From: Microbacterium sp.
GTDB taxonomy: Bacteria; Actinomycetota; Actinomycetes; Actinomycetales; Microbacteriaceae
Length of the DNA stretch: 64,000 nucleotides
NCBI GenBank assembly: GCA_003248655.1
Contig: QFPM01000018.1
Span: 1-64,000 of the forward strand
Direction: 5' to 3'
Shown here: piece after piece, positions 8,323-17,797 of the stretch
How the letters are laid out: every line of letters starts with the position of its first letter
How positions within the stretch are numbered: position 1 is the stretch's first letter
Made by a program: the position numbers and the translations under genes
The notes under the pieces: generated by a model
Told to the model about the DNA's origin: nothing
The model's input: the letters and a program-made list of their open reading frames with translations, nothing else
The model's database searches: none

Positions 8323-9519
8323 ATGTCCGCTCCCGACTTCGTCACGGATGCCGCCGGCATCCTCCCGGATCTCGTCGCCCTGCGCCGTGCGTTGCACGCC
8401 GACCCCGAGCTCGGCCTCGACCTGCCGCGCACCCAGCAGAAGGTGCTCGCCGCCCTTGAAGGCCTGCCGCTCGAGATCACGACGGGCACGGCGACGACGT
8501 CGGTCGTCGCGGTGTTGCGCGGCGCGCTGCCCGGCCCCACGGTGCTCTTGCGCGGAGACATGGATGCCCTCCCCATCGATGAGGCCACGGGGCTCGACTT
8601 CGCGTCCGCCAACGGCGCGATGCACGCCTGCGGACACGACCTGCACACGGCGGGGCTCGTCGGGGCGGCGAAGCTGCTCGCGGCGCACCGCGACGAACTG
8701 CACGGCGCGGTGATCTTCATGTTCCAGCCGGGGGAAGAGGGCCACGGCGGAGCGAAGGTCATGATCGACGAGGGGCTGCTGGATGCCGCGGGCGAGCACC
8801 CCGTCGCCGCGTACGCGATCCACGTCGCCCCCGGACCGCGCGGCGTCTTCGCGACGCGCTCGGGCGCCGTCGCAGCCGGATCGAACCAGCTGCACGTGAC
8901 CGTCCGCGGCCGCGGCGGCCACGGTTCGCAGCCGCATCAGACCCTCGATCCGGTGCCCGCCGCAGCGGAGATCGTCCTCGCTCTGCAGTCTTTCGTCACG
9001 CGCAGCTTCGACGCCTTCGACCCGATCGTCCTGTCGGTCACCCGCCTGAGCACCGGCGACGGGGCGGTCAACGTCATCCCCGAGCAGGTCGAGCTCGGCG
9101 CGACCGTCCGCAACATGTCGCAGGCGTCACTGGGCAAGCTGCAAGCGGGCCTGCCGCGACTGATCGAGGGGATCGCCGAGGCGCACGGGCTCAGCGCCGA
9201 CGTCACGTTCGACGTCATGTACCCGGTCACGGTCAACGACCCGGCCGAGACCGAGCACACTGTAGAGACCTTGCGCGGAGTCTTCGGCGAGCAGCGCGTT
9301 CAGCTCATGCCGACGCCGATGATGGGGTCGGAGGACTTCGCGTTCGTCCTCAACGAGGTTCCCGGCACGTTCATCGCCCTCACGACCTCGCCGCCCGATG
9401 TCGATCTGCGGACGGCCGAGTGGAACCACTCGCCGCGCGTGCTCTTCGATGACGCCGTCCTCGGTGACCAGGCGGCGGCACTGGCCGCGACGGCCTTCGC
9501 GCGCACCGCGCGAGGCTGA
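8323..9519 (+). CDS. M20 family amidohydrolase/aminoacylase
   Basis: Zn/Mn-dependent hydrolase of 398 residues in the M20D (hippurate hydrolase, IAA-amino-acid hydrolase, N-acyl-amino-acid deacylase) group. Metal-site motifs appear in order: RGDMDALPI, HACGHDLHTAG, QPGEEGHGGA with the catalytic glutamate pair, the dimerisation-domain GRGGHGSQPHQ, and MGSEDFA near the C-terminus. ATG 8323 has a GGAAGGA ribosome site at good spacing; ATG 8314 overlaps the MFS stop but lacks a spaced site. Likely cotranscribed with the TetR and MFS genes. Substrate not determinable. Confidence 0.88.
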   Translation: MSAPDFVTDAAGILPDLVALRRALHADPELGLDLPRTQQKVLAALEGLPLEITTGTATTSVVAVLRGALPGPTVLLRGDMDALPIDEATGLDFASANGAMHACGHDLHTAGLVGAAKLLAAHRDELHGAVIFMFQPGEEGHGGAKVMIDEGLLDAAGEHPVAAYAIHVAPGPRGVFATRSGAVAAGSNQLHVTVRGRGGHGSQPHQTLDPVPAAAEIVLALQSFVTRSFDAFDPIVLSVTRLSTGDGAVNVIPEQVELGATVRNMSQASLGKLQAGLPRLIEGIAEAHGLSADVTFDVMYPVTVNDPAETEHTVETLRGVFGEQRVQLMPTPMMGSEDFAFVLNEVPGTFIALTTSPPDVDLRTAEWNHSPRVLFDDAVLGDQAAALAATAFARTARG

Positions 9520-9543
9520 CGCCCGCATCGCCCCCCGGCGAGC

Positions 9544-9579
9544 GACGGGTGGGGGTGCCTCCCCGCATCCCCATCCGTC
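9544..9579. other. Stem-loop in gap before ABC exporter operon
   Basis: A 15-nt arm starting GACGGG (9544-9558) pairs with 9565-9579, with two G-T pairs and a six-nt loop. No T-run follows on the plus strand. It may be a Rho-assisted terminator or an mRNA-stabilising hairpin after the amidohydrolase gene. Confidence 0.45.
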
Positions 9580-9634
9580 ACCTCCGGTGGCGGCGTTAGC
9601 ATGGACCGTCCCCACCCCTTTTGACGGAGAACTC

Positions 9635-11362
9635 ATGCTCGGCAGGCTCCTGGTCCGCTACCTGTGGACCTACAAGTGGTGGCTGCTGGGCGTGCTCGTC
9701 TTCCAGTTCGCCTCGGCGATGGCATCCCTGTACCTGCCGCGCCTGAACGCAGACATCATCGACAAGGGTGTCGCGACCGGCGACACCGGCTACATCTGGT
9801 CGCGCGGCGGCTTCATGCTTGCGATCGCGTTCGGTCAGATCGTGGCATCGGTCATCGCCACGTACTTCGCCGCGCGCGCCGCGATGAGCGCGGGCCGCGA
9901 CATGCGCCGCGACGTGTACGACAAGGTCAGCGGGTTCTCCGAGCGCGAGGTCTCGTCGTTCGGCGCCGGCACCCTCATCACCCGCAATACGAACGACGTG
10001 CAGCAGGTGCAGATGCTCGCGATGATGGGCGCGACGATGCTCGTCACGGCGCCGCTGCTCGCCATCGGCGGCATCATCATGGCGCTGCAGCAGGACGTCG
10101 GGCTCAGCTGGCTCATCGGCGTCGCCGTCCCGGTGCTCCTGATCATCGCCGCTTTCATCATCAGCCGGATGGTGCCGCTGTTCCGCCAGTACCAAGACCG
10201 CCTCGACTCGGTCAACCGCGTGCTGCGCGAGCAGCTGACCGGCGTGCGCGTCGTTCGCGCCTTCGTCCGCGAGCGCATCGAAGAAGCGCGCTTCCGCGTC
10301 GCGAACACCGACATCATGGTCGTCGGCCGCCGGGTCGGATCGCTCTTCGTGATCATGTTCCCGCTCGCGATGCTCGTGCTGAACATCACCGTCGTCGGCG
10401 TCATCTGGTTCGGCGGCATCCAGGTCGATGCCGGGAACGTCGAGATCGGCACGCTCTTCGCGTTCATGCAGTACGTCGGTCAGATCCTCATGGGCGTGCT
10501 CATGGCGACCTTCATGACGATCATGATTCCGCGCGCCGCGGTGTCGGCCGACCGCATCGGCGAGGTGCTCGACTCGACCGACGCGCTCACGCGGCCCGAG
10601 CAGCCGGTCGCGCACTTCCCGACGCCCGGGGCGGTCGAGTTCGACGACGTCTCGTTCACGTATCCGGGTGCCGAGTCGCCGGTATTGCAGGGCATCTCGT
10701 TCCGAGCCGAGCCGGGCGAGACGGTCGCGATCGTCGGGTCGACGGGCGCCGGCAAGACGACGCTCGTGTCGCTCATTCCTCGACTGTTCGACGTGACGGG
10801 GGGAGCGGTGCGGGTCGCCGGTGTCGACGTGCGCGAAGCCGACCTCGACGTCATGTGGCAGGGGATCGGCTACGTGCCGCAGAAGGCGTTCCTGTTCACC
10901 GGCACCGTGGCATCCAACCTCCGATTCGGACGCGAACAGGCGACCGACGATGAGCTCTGGGCCGCGCTCGAGATCGCGCAAGGCAAGGACTTCGTCGCCG
11001 AGATGGAGGGCGGCCTCGACGCGCGTATCGCGCAGGGCGGCACCAACGTGTCGGGCGGCCAGCGACAGCGCCTGTCGATCGCGCGGGCGATCGTGCATCG
11101 CCCCGACATCCTCGTCTTCGACGACTCGTTCTCGGCGCTCGATGTCGCAACGGATGCCCGGTTGCGCCACGCGCTCTGGCAGGAACTGCCCGACGTCACC
11201 AAGATCGTCGTCGCGCAGCGCGTCTCGACGATCACCGAAGCCGACCGCATCATCGTGCTCGACGACGGTCAGATCGTCGGTTCGGGCACGCACGAAGAGC
11301 TTCTGGAGACGAGCGAGACGTATCGCGAGATCGTCCAGTCGCAGCTGGGGGTGGACGCATGA
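9635..11362 (+). CDS. ABC exporter half-transporter, degenerate-site subunit
   Basis: Fused membrane/ATPase protein of 575 residues: six-TM exporter domain (about 1-320) then a nucleotide-binding domain. Walker A GSTGAGKTT is at about 368 and the signature VSGGQ at 472-476. Walker B ends in Asp-Asp (496-497), so the usual catalytic glutamate is aspartate. The switch-loop histidine is Gln528 (VVAQRVST). These two losses mark the degenerate half of heterodimeric exporters such as TM287/288 and BmrCD. It overlaps the partner gene by 4 nt (ATGA). Probable role: export of lipids or drugs as a heterodimer. Confidence 0.9.
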   Translation: MLGRLLVRYLWTYKWWLLGVLVFQFASAMASLYLPRLNADIIDKGVATGDTGYIWSRGGFMLAIAFGQIVASVIATYFAARAAMSAGRDMRRDVYDKVSGFSEREVSSFGAGTLITRNTNDVQQVQMLAMMGATMLVTAPLLAIGGIIMALQQDVGLSWLIGVAVPVLLIIAAFIISRMVPLFRQYQDRLDSVNRVLREQLTGVRVVRAFVRERIEEARFRVANTDIMVVGRRVGSLFVIMFPLAMLVLNITVVGVIWFGGIQVDAGNVEIGTLFAFMQYVGQILMGVLMATFMTIMIPRAAVSADRIGEVLDSTDALTRPEQPVAHFPTPGAVEFDDVSFTYPGAESPVLQGISFRAEPGETVAIVGSTGAGKTTLVSLIPRLFDVTGGAVRVAGVDVREADLDVMWQGIGYVPQKAFLFTGTVASNLRFGREQATDDELWAALEIAQGKDFVAEMEGGLDARIAQGGTNVSGGQRQRLSIARAIVHRPDILVFDDSFSALDVATDARLRHALWQELPDVTKIVVAQRVSTITEADRIIVLDDGQIVGSGTHEELLETSETYREIVQSQLGVDA

Positions 11363-13380
11363 GCGCGCCCGACACCGCCGCACTCACCGAAGAAGAGCGC
11401 CGCGAGCTCGAGCTGGCCGAAGAGGCGCGGCAGAACTCGGGCGCATGGGACTCCGTCGCTCCCGGCAAGGCGTCGAACTTCGGGCGCAGCTTCGCCCGCA
11501 TGATCGGGCTCCTCGGGCCGTACAAGTGGGTGTTCGCGTTCGTGTCGCTCCTCGGCGCGATCGGCGTCGTGCTCGCGGTGGCGGCACCCAAGGTGCTCGG
11601 CGAGGCGACGAACATCATCTTCGAGGGTGTCGTCTCGGCCTCGCTGCCGCCGCAGTTCGCGGGGATGTCGCAGGCCGAGGTCGTGGCCGCTTTGCAGTCT
11701 GCGGGGCAGACCGACTTCGCGAACATGGTCGCCGCGATGCACAACTTCCAGGTCGGCACGGGCGTCGACTTCGAGCGCCTCAAGTGGGTGCTCGTCGCCG
11801 TCCTCGCGATCTACATCGTCTCGGCTCTGCTGACCTGGATCCAGGGCTACGTCATCAACGTCATCATGGTGCGCACGATGTGGCGCCTGCGCGAGCGCGT
11901 CGAGGCGAAGATCAACCGCCTGCCGCTGTCGTACTTCGACCGGGTGCAGCGCGGTGAGCTCATCTCGCGGGTCACGAACGACATCGACAACATCACCCAG
12001 ACGATGCAGCAGTCGCTGTCGACGGCGCTCACAAACCTCCTCACCGTCGTGGGTGTCCTCGTCATGATGTTCTCGATCTCGTGGCAGCTCGCGATCGTCG
12101 CGCTCGTGGCCCTGCCCCTGATGGCGGTCGTCTTCGGCGTCATCGGACCGAAGTCGCAGAAGGCGTTCGCGACGCAGTGGCGCAAGGTCGGCCGGCTCAA
12201 CGCGCGCGTCGAGGAGTCGTTCTCGGGTCACGCGCTCGTGCGCGTGTACGGCCGCGAGCAGGATTCGCGCGAGAAGTTCGAGGCCGAGAACGAAGAGCTG
12301 TACCAGGCGGCGTTCAAGGCGCAGTTCCTCTCCGGCCTCATGATGCCGGCGATGATGTTCATCGGGTCGCTCAGCTACGTCGGCATCGCCGTGCTGGGCG
12401 GTCTCATGGTGGCATCCGGCCAATTGCGCCTCGGTGACGTGCAGGCGTTCATCCAGTACTCGCAGCAGTTCACGCAGCCGCTATCGGAGCTCGGCGGGAT
12501 GGCCGCGGTCGTGCAGTCAGGTACGGCATCCGCCGAGCGCGTCTTCGAGCTGCTCGACGAGCCGGAGCAGGAACCGGATGCCGACGACGCCCGCGCACTT
12601 GTCGAAGGCCCGGGCGTCATCGAGTTCGAGCACGTGCAGTTCTCGTACTCGCCCGACAAGCCGCTCATCCGCGACCTGTCCTTCCGCGTCGAGCCCGGTC
12701 AGACCGTCGCGATCGTCGGGCCGACCGGCGCCGGCAAGACGACCCTCGTCAACCTGCTGATGCGCTTCTACGAGCTCGACGGCGGCCGCATTCTGCTCGA
12801 CGGGCAGGACATCGCCGAGCTCACGCGCGACGATGTGCGCTCGCGCACCGGCATGGTGCTGCAGGATCCGTGGCTGTTCGCCGGCTCGATCCGCGAGAAC
12901 ATCCGCTACGGGCGAGAGTCCGCGACCGATGACGAGATCGTCGCCGCCGCCGTCGCGACCCGCGTCGACAGGTTCGTGCACTCGCTCCCCGAGGGCTATG
13001 ACACGGTGCTCGAAGAGGATGCCGCGAACGTTTCGGCCGGCGAGAAGCAGCTCATCACGATCGCGCGTGCGTTCGTCGCCGAGCCGAGCGTGCTGATCCT
13101 CGACGAGGCGACGAGCTCGGTCGACACGCGCACCGAGGTCCTGCTGCAGCACGCGATGGCGGCGCTGCGCGAGGGCCGGACGTCGTTCGTGATCGCGCAC
13201 CGTCTGTCGACGATCCGCGACGCCGACCTCATCCTCGTGATGGAGCATGGCGATATCGTCGAGAAGGGCACCCACGACGAGCTCATCGCCGCCGAGGGCG
13301 CCTACTGGCGCCTGTACCGCTCGCAGTTCGAGCAGGCCGCAACCGACCACGACGACACGAAGGACGACGTACACACGTGA
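11359..13380 (+). CDS. ABC exporter half-transporter, partner with canonical Walker B
   Basis: Partner subunit of 673 residues. Its Walker B has the catalytic glutamate (Asp582-Glu583) and its switch histidine (His614) is intact. Its own signature is diverged, VSAGE at 558-562 instead of LSGGQ. Combined with the upstream subunit this gives one canonical and one degenerate ATP site. An extra stretch of about 60 residues (roughly 95-150) between the first two membrane helices is longer than usual, and an acidic N-terminal extension precedes helix 1. It overlaps the gene before it and the TSUP permease gene after it. Confidence 0.9.
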   Translation: MSAPDTAALTEEERRELELAEEARQNSGAWDSVAPGKASNFGRSFARMIGLLGPYKWVFAFVSLLGAIGVVLAVAAPKVLGEATNIIFEGVVSASLPPQFAGMSQAEVVAALQSAGQTDFANMVAAMHNFQVGTGVDFERLKWVLVAVLAIYIVSALLTWIQGYVINVIMVRTMWRLRERVEAKINRLPLSYFDRVQRGELISRVTNDIDNITQTMQQSLSTALTNLLTVVGVLVMMFSISWQLAIVALVALPLMAVVFGVIGPKSQKAFATQWRKVGRLNARVEESFSGHALVRVYGREQDSREKFEAENEELYQAAFKAQFLSGLMMPAMMFIGSLSYVGIAVLGGLMVASGQLRLGDVQAFIQYSQQFTQPLSELGGMAAVVQSGTASAERVFELLDEPEQEPDADDARALVEGPGVIEFEHVQFSYSPDKPLIRDLSFRVEPGQTVAIVGPTGAGKTTLVNLLMRFYELDGGRILLDGQDIAELTRDDVRSRTGMVLQDPWLFAGSIRENIRYGRESATDDEIVAAAVATRVDRFVHSLPEGYDTVLEEDAANVSAGEKQLITIARAFVAEPSVLILDEATSSVDTRTEVLLQHAMAALREGRTSFVIAHRLSTIRDADLILVMEHGDIVEKGTHDELIAAEGAYWRLYRSQFEQAATDHDDTKDDVHT

Positions 13381-14180
13381 GCGAGGATCTCCGCGAGCTG
13401 CATCCGAGGAACAGACGTTTCATCCTGTCGTGCATCGCGGTGGGGCTCGCTGCGGGCCTGCTGTCGGGCCTGTTCGGCGTCGGCGGCGGAACGATCATCG
13501 TGCCGATGCTCGTGCTTCTGCTCGGCTTCGACCAGCGCCTCGCGGCGGGCACCTCGCTGGCGGCGATCGTGCCGACCGCGGCGGTCGGGGTCGTCTCCTA
13601 CGCCCTCCACGGCTCGGTCGCCTGGATTCCGGCGATCATCCTCGCCGTCGGCGCCGTCTTCGGTGCGCAGATCGGCACGTGGCTACTCGCCCGACTGCCG
13701 CAGAACGCGCTCCGCTGGGGGTTCGTCGGCTTCCTCGTCTTCGTCATCGTGATGCTGTTCGTCGTCATCCCCTCGCGCGACGCGGAGCTCGTGCTCACGT
13801 GGTGGACGGGCGCGGGCCTGGTCGTCCTCGGTGTGGTCACCGGCATCCTCGCGGGCCTGCTCGGCATCGGCGGCGGCGTCGTCGTCGTGCCCGCGCTCAT
13901 GCTGCTGTTCGGCACGAGCGACCTCATCGCCAAGGGCACGTCGCTGCTCATGATGATCCCCACCGCGATCTCCGGCACGGTCGGCAACATCAAGCGACGA
14001 AACGTCGATCTCGCCGCGGCGATCATCATCGGAGTCGCCGCGTGCACCACAACGGCCCTCGGCGCGTGGATCGCGACGCTCGTCTCGCCCCTCGTCGCCA
14101 ACATCCTCTTCGCGGTGTACCTCGCCTACATCGCCTTCCAGATGGCGATGAAAGCCGTGCGCAGCCGCCCGAACAAGTAA
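13377..14180 (+). CDS. TSUP (TauE/SafE) family permease
   Basis: Membrane protein of 267 residues with about eight helices. The two GVGGG/GIGGG motifs (near residues 34 and 161) mark the internally duplicated TauE/SafE family. Family members move sulfite, sulfonates or other organic anions. GTG start at 13377 overlaps the end of the ABC gene by 4 nt, so translation is probably coupled, but no sulfur-metabolism gene is adjacent. Whether it works with the ABC exporter is unknown. Confidence 0.85.
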   Translation: MSEDLRELHPRNRRFILSCIAVGLAAGLLSGLFGVGGGTIIVPMLVLLLGFDQRLAAGTSLAAIVPTAAVGVVSYALHGSVAWIPAIILAVGAVFGAQIGTWLLARLPQNALRWGFVGFLVFVIVMLFVVIPSRDAELVLTWWTGAGLVVLGVVTGILAGLLGIGGGVVVVPALMLLFGTSDLIAKGTSLLMMIPTAISGTVGNIKRRNVDLAAAIIIGVAACTTTALGAWIATLVSPLVANILFAVYLAYIAFQMAMKAVRSRPNK

Positions 14181-14209
14181 CGGCGGGCGCGCCTCGGTAG
14201 GATCGAGGG

Positions 14210-14659
14210 GTGTCCGTGAACCCTGAGCTGGTCGGCCGCGAGTTCCCGCCGACCGCGCCGTACCTCGTCGGACGCGAGAAGGTGCGTGAGTTCTCCCGCG
14301 CCGTTTTCGCGACCGACCCGCAGCACTCCGACCCCGAGGCGGCGCGAGCCCTCGGCTACACAGATGTCGTGGCGCCGCCGACCTTCGCGATGGTGATCCA
14401 AGACCTGACCCTGCAGCAACTGCTCGCCGAAGAAGACTCCGGCATCTCCCTCGAGCGCACGGTGCACGCCGAGCAGCGCTTCCGTTACACGCGCCCGATC
14501 GTCGCGGGCGACGAGCTCGTCGCGCAGCTGCAGATCACGAACGTCCGCCCGTTCGGCAAGGGCGCGATGGTCACGAGCGAAGCTGAGATTGCGGATGCCG
14601 CGGGGGAGCACGTCGTCACGGCGACGTCCGTGCTGCTGATCGGCGGTGAGGTCTCGTGA
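14210..14659 (+). CDS. MaoC/FAS1-like dehydratase N-terminal-type hot-dog protein (HadA-like)
   Basis: Hot-dog fold protein of 149 residues of the UPF0336/HadA type. Such proteins pair with a MaoC partner to form (R)-3-hydroxyacyl dehydratases. Visible family features are the segment VAPPTFAMV after the central helix and the hot-dog strand region with HAEQRFRYTRPIVAGD. The catalytic Asp-His pair is expected on the partner subunit, which follows with a 4-nt overlap. GTG 14210 lies just after a GAGGGG sequence; GTG 14216 is an alternative start. Exact acyl substrate unknown. Confidence 0.8.
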   Translation: MSVNPELVGREFPPTAPYLVGREKVREFSRAVFATDPQHSDPEAARALGYTDVVAPPTFAMVIQDLTLQQLLAEEDSGISLERTVHAEQRFRYTRPIVAGDELVAQLQITNVRPFGKGAMVTSEAEIADAAGEHVVTATSVLLIGGEVS

Positions 14660-15078
14660 CCGTGCCCGCGCTGAGCTCGCTCATCGTCGGCGACGTCGTC
14701 GCCGAACGCACTGTCCACCTCACGCGCGAGTCGCTCGTGCGCTACGCCGGGGCATCCGGTGATTTCAACCCCATCCACTACCGCGATGATGTCGCCGCCG
14801 AAGTCGGGCTCCCCGGGGTCCTCGCCCACGGCATGCTCACGATGGGACTCGCGGTGGAAACGCTCGTCCCGTGGCTCGGCGATTCCGGCCGCATCCTCGA
14901 GTACGGCGTCCGCTTCACGCGCCCGGTCGTCGTGGACGCCGCGAACGGCGCCGACCTCGTCGTCACCGCGAAGGTCGGAGCGATCGAAGACGGTGCCGCG
15001 CGCATCGACCTCACGACGACCTTCGGCGAGACCGCGGTGCTCGGCAAAGCCCAGGTGCGCGTGCGCCTGGACGGCTGA
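14656..15078 (+). CDS. MaoC family dehydratase (HadB-like)
   Basis: Catalytic partner hot-dog protein of 140 residues. The R-hydratase motif is clear: GDFNPIHYRDDVAAEVG supplies the catalytic Asp and His, followed by LAHGMLTMG. It overlaps the preceding HadA-like gene by 4 nt, fitting an obligate heterodimer. In mycobacteria the HadAB dehydratases act in FAS-II; Microbacteriaceae make no mycolic acids, so here it probably serves general fatty-acid or acyl-CoA metabolism. MurB begins 4 nt downstream. Confidence 0.87.
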   Translation: MTVPALSSLIVGDVVAERTVHLTRESLVRYAGASGDFNPIHYRDDVAAEVGLPGVLAHGMLTMGLAVETLVPWLGDSGRILEYGVRFTRPVVVDAANGADLVVTAKVGAIEDGAARIDLTTTFGETAVLGKAQVRVRLDG

Positions 15079-15081
15079 CGG

Positions 15082-16218
15082 ATGCCCGAGATCGAACCTG
15101 TCCCGCTCGCGCAGCTGACGACGCTGCGCGCCGGCGGCACGCCGGAGCGGCTGATCGAGGCGCGCACCCGCGACGAGCTGGTCGACGTGCTGCGTGACAC
15201 CTGGGCATCCGGAGACCCCTGGCTCGTGGTCGGCGGCGGCTCGAACCTGCTCGTCGGCGACGAGCCGTTCGAGGGCACGGTCGTGCTGGTCCGTACCGCC
15301 GGCATCCGACGTCTGCCCTGCCCGCGCGACGGCTACGTCCGCGTGCAGGTCGAGGCAGGCCACGACTGGGATGCCCTCGTGGCCTATGCGGTCGCCGAGG
15401 GTCTTTCGGGAATCGTGGCGATGTCGGGCATCCCCGGCACGGTCGGCGCGGCGCCCGTGCAGAACATCGGCGCGTACGGGCAGGAGCTCGTCGACACCCT
15501 CGTCGAGGTGGAGCTTCTCGACGAGGCGACCGGCGAGGTCTCGACCGTCCCCGCGGCCGATCTCGCCCTCGGTTTTCGCACCTCCGTGCTGAAGAACCAC
15601 TACGGATCTGTCGCCGCGCGTCCGGGTGTGATCCTGTCCGTGACGCTCGAGCTGCGCGTCGTCGGACGCGGCGAGTACACGCTCGAGGGTGCGCAGCTGC
15701 GCCAGGCCCTCGGGGTTGCGGAAGGTCAGCCGGTCACCCTGCAGTGGGTGCGCGACACCGTCCTCGCGACGCGCGCGAGCAAGGGCATGGTGCTGGATCC
15801 GGGTGACCCCGACACCCACAGCGCGGGCTCGTTCTTCCAGAACGCGATCGTGTCTGCGCCGTTCGCGCGCACCCTTCCGCCCGAGTGCCCGCGGTGGCCG
15901 CTCGCGCCGACGGTCGCTCCGGTGACCGTCATTCCGCTCGAGGCATACGACGGCGTGGTCACGCCCCCGGTGTCCGTGCAGCCCGATGTGAAAGTCAGCG
16001 CGGCCTGGCTCATCGAGCACGCGGGCGTCGGAAAGGGCTTCCGCCTGCCGCGCTCGCGGGCGGCGCTGTCGAGCAAGCACGCCCTCGCCCTGACCAATCG
16101 CGGCGGCGCGACGGCCGAAGAGCTCGCCGAACTGGCCCGTTACATCCAGCAGCGGGTGCAGTCGGAGTTCGGACTCATCCTCCAGCCCGAACCTGTTCTC
16201 GTCGGCGTCGAGCTCTGA
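15082..16218 (+). CDS. murB: UDP-N-acetylmuramate dehydrogenase MurB
   Basis: Flavoenzyme of 378 residues that reduces UDP-GlcNAc-enolpyruvate to UDP-MurNAc with NADPH in cytosolic peptidoglycan precursor synthesis. FAD-binding motifs GGGSNLLVGDE (about 50-60) and GIPGTVGAAPVQNIGAYGQE (about 117-136) are intact. SAGSFFQNAIV near residue 250 carries the catalytic serine of the MurB C-terminal domain. It starts 4 nt after the MaoC gene. A lone murB outside the mur cluster beside a hydratase pair is a common actinobacterial arrangement. Confidence 0.95.
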   Translation: MPEIEPVPLAQLTTLRAGGTPERLIEARTRDELVDVLRDTWASGDPWLVVGGGSNLLVGDEPFEGTVVLVRTAGIRRLPCPRDGYVRVQVEAGHDWDALVAYAVAEGLSGIVAMSGIPGTVGAAPVQNIGAYGQELVDTLVEVELLDEATGEVSTVPAADLALGFRTSVLKNHYGSVAARPGVILSVTLELRVVGRGEYTLEGAQLRQALGVAEGQPVTLQWVRDTVLATRASKGMVLDPGDPDTHSAGSFFQNAIVSAPFARTLPPECPRWPLAPTVAPVTVIPLEAYDGVVTPPVSVQPDVKVSAAWLIEHAGVGKGFRLPRSRAALSSKHALALTNRGGATAEELAELARYIQQRVQSEFGLILQPEPVLVGVEL

Positions 16219-16234
16219 CGCTAGAGTCGGGGGT

Positions 16235-17770
16235 ATGAGGCGATCCGCCGCGGTCACCGCCCTGGTGGCGGCGCTGGTGCTCTCGTTCGGCCTGGCGGGT
16301 TGCGTCGCCGATGACGCACCCGATCCCTCGCCGCCCGTCGAGGAAGATCGCCTTCCGCCTCTCGCCGATCCGCTCCCGCTGGCCGCGGTCGAGGACTTCG
16401 GTGCGGTCGCGACGATGAACGCCGGCGCGAACTGCACGGGAACGCTCATCGACACCGGGGTGGCAACCGGACCGGCCTACGTCCTCACCAACGGCCACTG
16501 CGTCGGCGATGTCGGCAGACCCGCGCAGGCCACGACCCTCGGTGAAGACTGGTTCGGCACCGCCGAGTTCTTCCGCGCCGAGGGCAACCTCGACGCCACG
16601 GTGACCGTCGACGTCACCGAGATCGCCTACTCGACGATGCGTCACACCGACACCGCGATCGTGCGCCTCGACGCGACCCTCGACGAGCTCGACGATCTCG
16701 GCGTGCACGGGCTGCCGATCGCAGACGCCGAGCCGGATGCCGGCGATGCGGTCGTCAACGTCGGCGTGCCGGTCGCGGGCCTGATCGACGACGAGTGGGT
16801 CCTCCGCCGCGGTGAGTGCACGTTCGGCGCGCAGCACACCGTGATCGAGTTCTTCTGGCTGTGGTTCGGTGTGTGGTCCAACGATTGCCCGGGCATCCGT
16901 CAGGGGTCAAGCGGGTCGCCGCTGCTCGCGGTCGACGGCGACGGCGCACCGACACAGATCGTCGGGATGATCAACACGACCTCGTGGGGGATGACGGCCG
17001 CCGACGGGGGAGCGTGCTTCATCAACCGTCCCTGCCAGGTCGAGGGCGGGACCGCGACGATGGTCGAGCAGACGGCGTACGCGCAGTCGGTCGCCGGAAT
17101 CGGCTCGTGCTTCGACGAGACCGGTTCGTTCGCCCTGACGGGCGCGTGTCCGCTGCCCGTCTCGGACATCTGGGCGCTCGCCGGTGGCGGTTCGTTCCGC
17201 GGTGGGGACCTGCCCGACTCGACCGGCCGTACGCCCGAGGTCACCCTCGTCGGTGGCGAGCCGGGGACTGTGCGCACGGCACTCGTGCCGCTCGGCGACG
17301 GGGCGGCGTGCACGGCGCCCGCGACCTACGACGGTGCACCACCGGCCCCGCTCACGGCCGACACCGACGCCGCTCACCAGGATTCCCCGCTCGCCGTCGA
17401 CCTTCCCGAGAAGGAGGGGCGCTATCTCCTCTGCGCCGTCCGTGACGACGGGTACGAGGCCGCGGCATCCGTGCTGTTCGAGGTGGACAGGACGCCGCCG
17501 CTGGTCGAGGCGGGCGCCTCGATCGAGGACATCGGCGGCGGCGGTGTGGTCGTGCGCCCCCATCTCGACCCGCCGGAGATCTCGAACGTCCGCTTCGCGT
17601 GGGGCAGCCCGGGCAGTGTCGACTGCGACGACACCGCGAGCTTCCAGGACTTCTTCATCGTGCCGCTCACGCTCACGGCCGATCAACTGCCGGTGACGTA
17701 TTGCATCTACGGCATGGATGCGGCGGGCAACCCGACACCGGTGACGCGGATCGACATCCCGGCATCCTGA
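16235..17770 (+). CDS. Trypsin-like serine protease lipoprotein
   Basis: Predicted surface lipoprotein of 511 residues. The signal peptide ends in lipobox LAGC (Cys23). A chymotrypsin-fold protease domain follows, with triad residues His88 in TNGHC, Asp139 in HTDTAIVRL and Ser226 in GSSGSP. Several cysteines (67, 89 and others) could form disulfides. The C-terminal half, from about 300, looks like beta-rich repeats of Ig/Big type and is not catalytic. Role in the envelope is unknown. It begins 16 nt after murB and may be cotranscribed. Confidence 0.8.
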   Translation: MRRSAAVTALVAALVLSFGLAGCVADDAPDPSPPVEEDRLPPLADPLPLAAVEDFGAVATMNAGANCTGTLIDTGVATGPAYVLTNGHCVGDVGRPAQATTLGEDWFGTAEFFRAEGNLDATVTVDVTEIAYSTMRHTDTAIVRLDATLDELDDLGVHGLPIADAEPDAGDAVVNVGVPVAGLIDDEWVLRRGECTFGAQHTVIEFFWLWFGVWSNDCPGIRQGSSGSPLLAVDGDGAPTQIVGMINTTSWGMTAADGGACFINRPCQVEGGTATMVEQTAYAQSVAGIGSCFDETGSFALTGACPLPVSDIWALAGGGSFRGGDLPDSTGRTPEVTLVGGEPGTVRTALVPLGDGAACTAPATYDGAPPAPLTADTDAAHQDSPLAVDLPEKEGRYLLCAVRDDGYEAAASVLFEVDRTPPLVEAGASIEDIGGGGVVVRPHLDPPEISNVRFAWGSPGSVDCDDTASFQDFFIVPLTLTADQLPVTYCIYGMDAAGNPTPVTRIDIPAS

Positions 17771-17797
17771 CCGGTTTCGTCGCGGCGCGGCGAGCGG

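Noticed and set aside
14210..15078. Polyketide or mycolate biosynthetic cluster
   Set aside because: Only a two-gene dehydratase pair is present; no ketosynthase, acyl carrier or ligase gene is adjacent.
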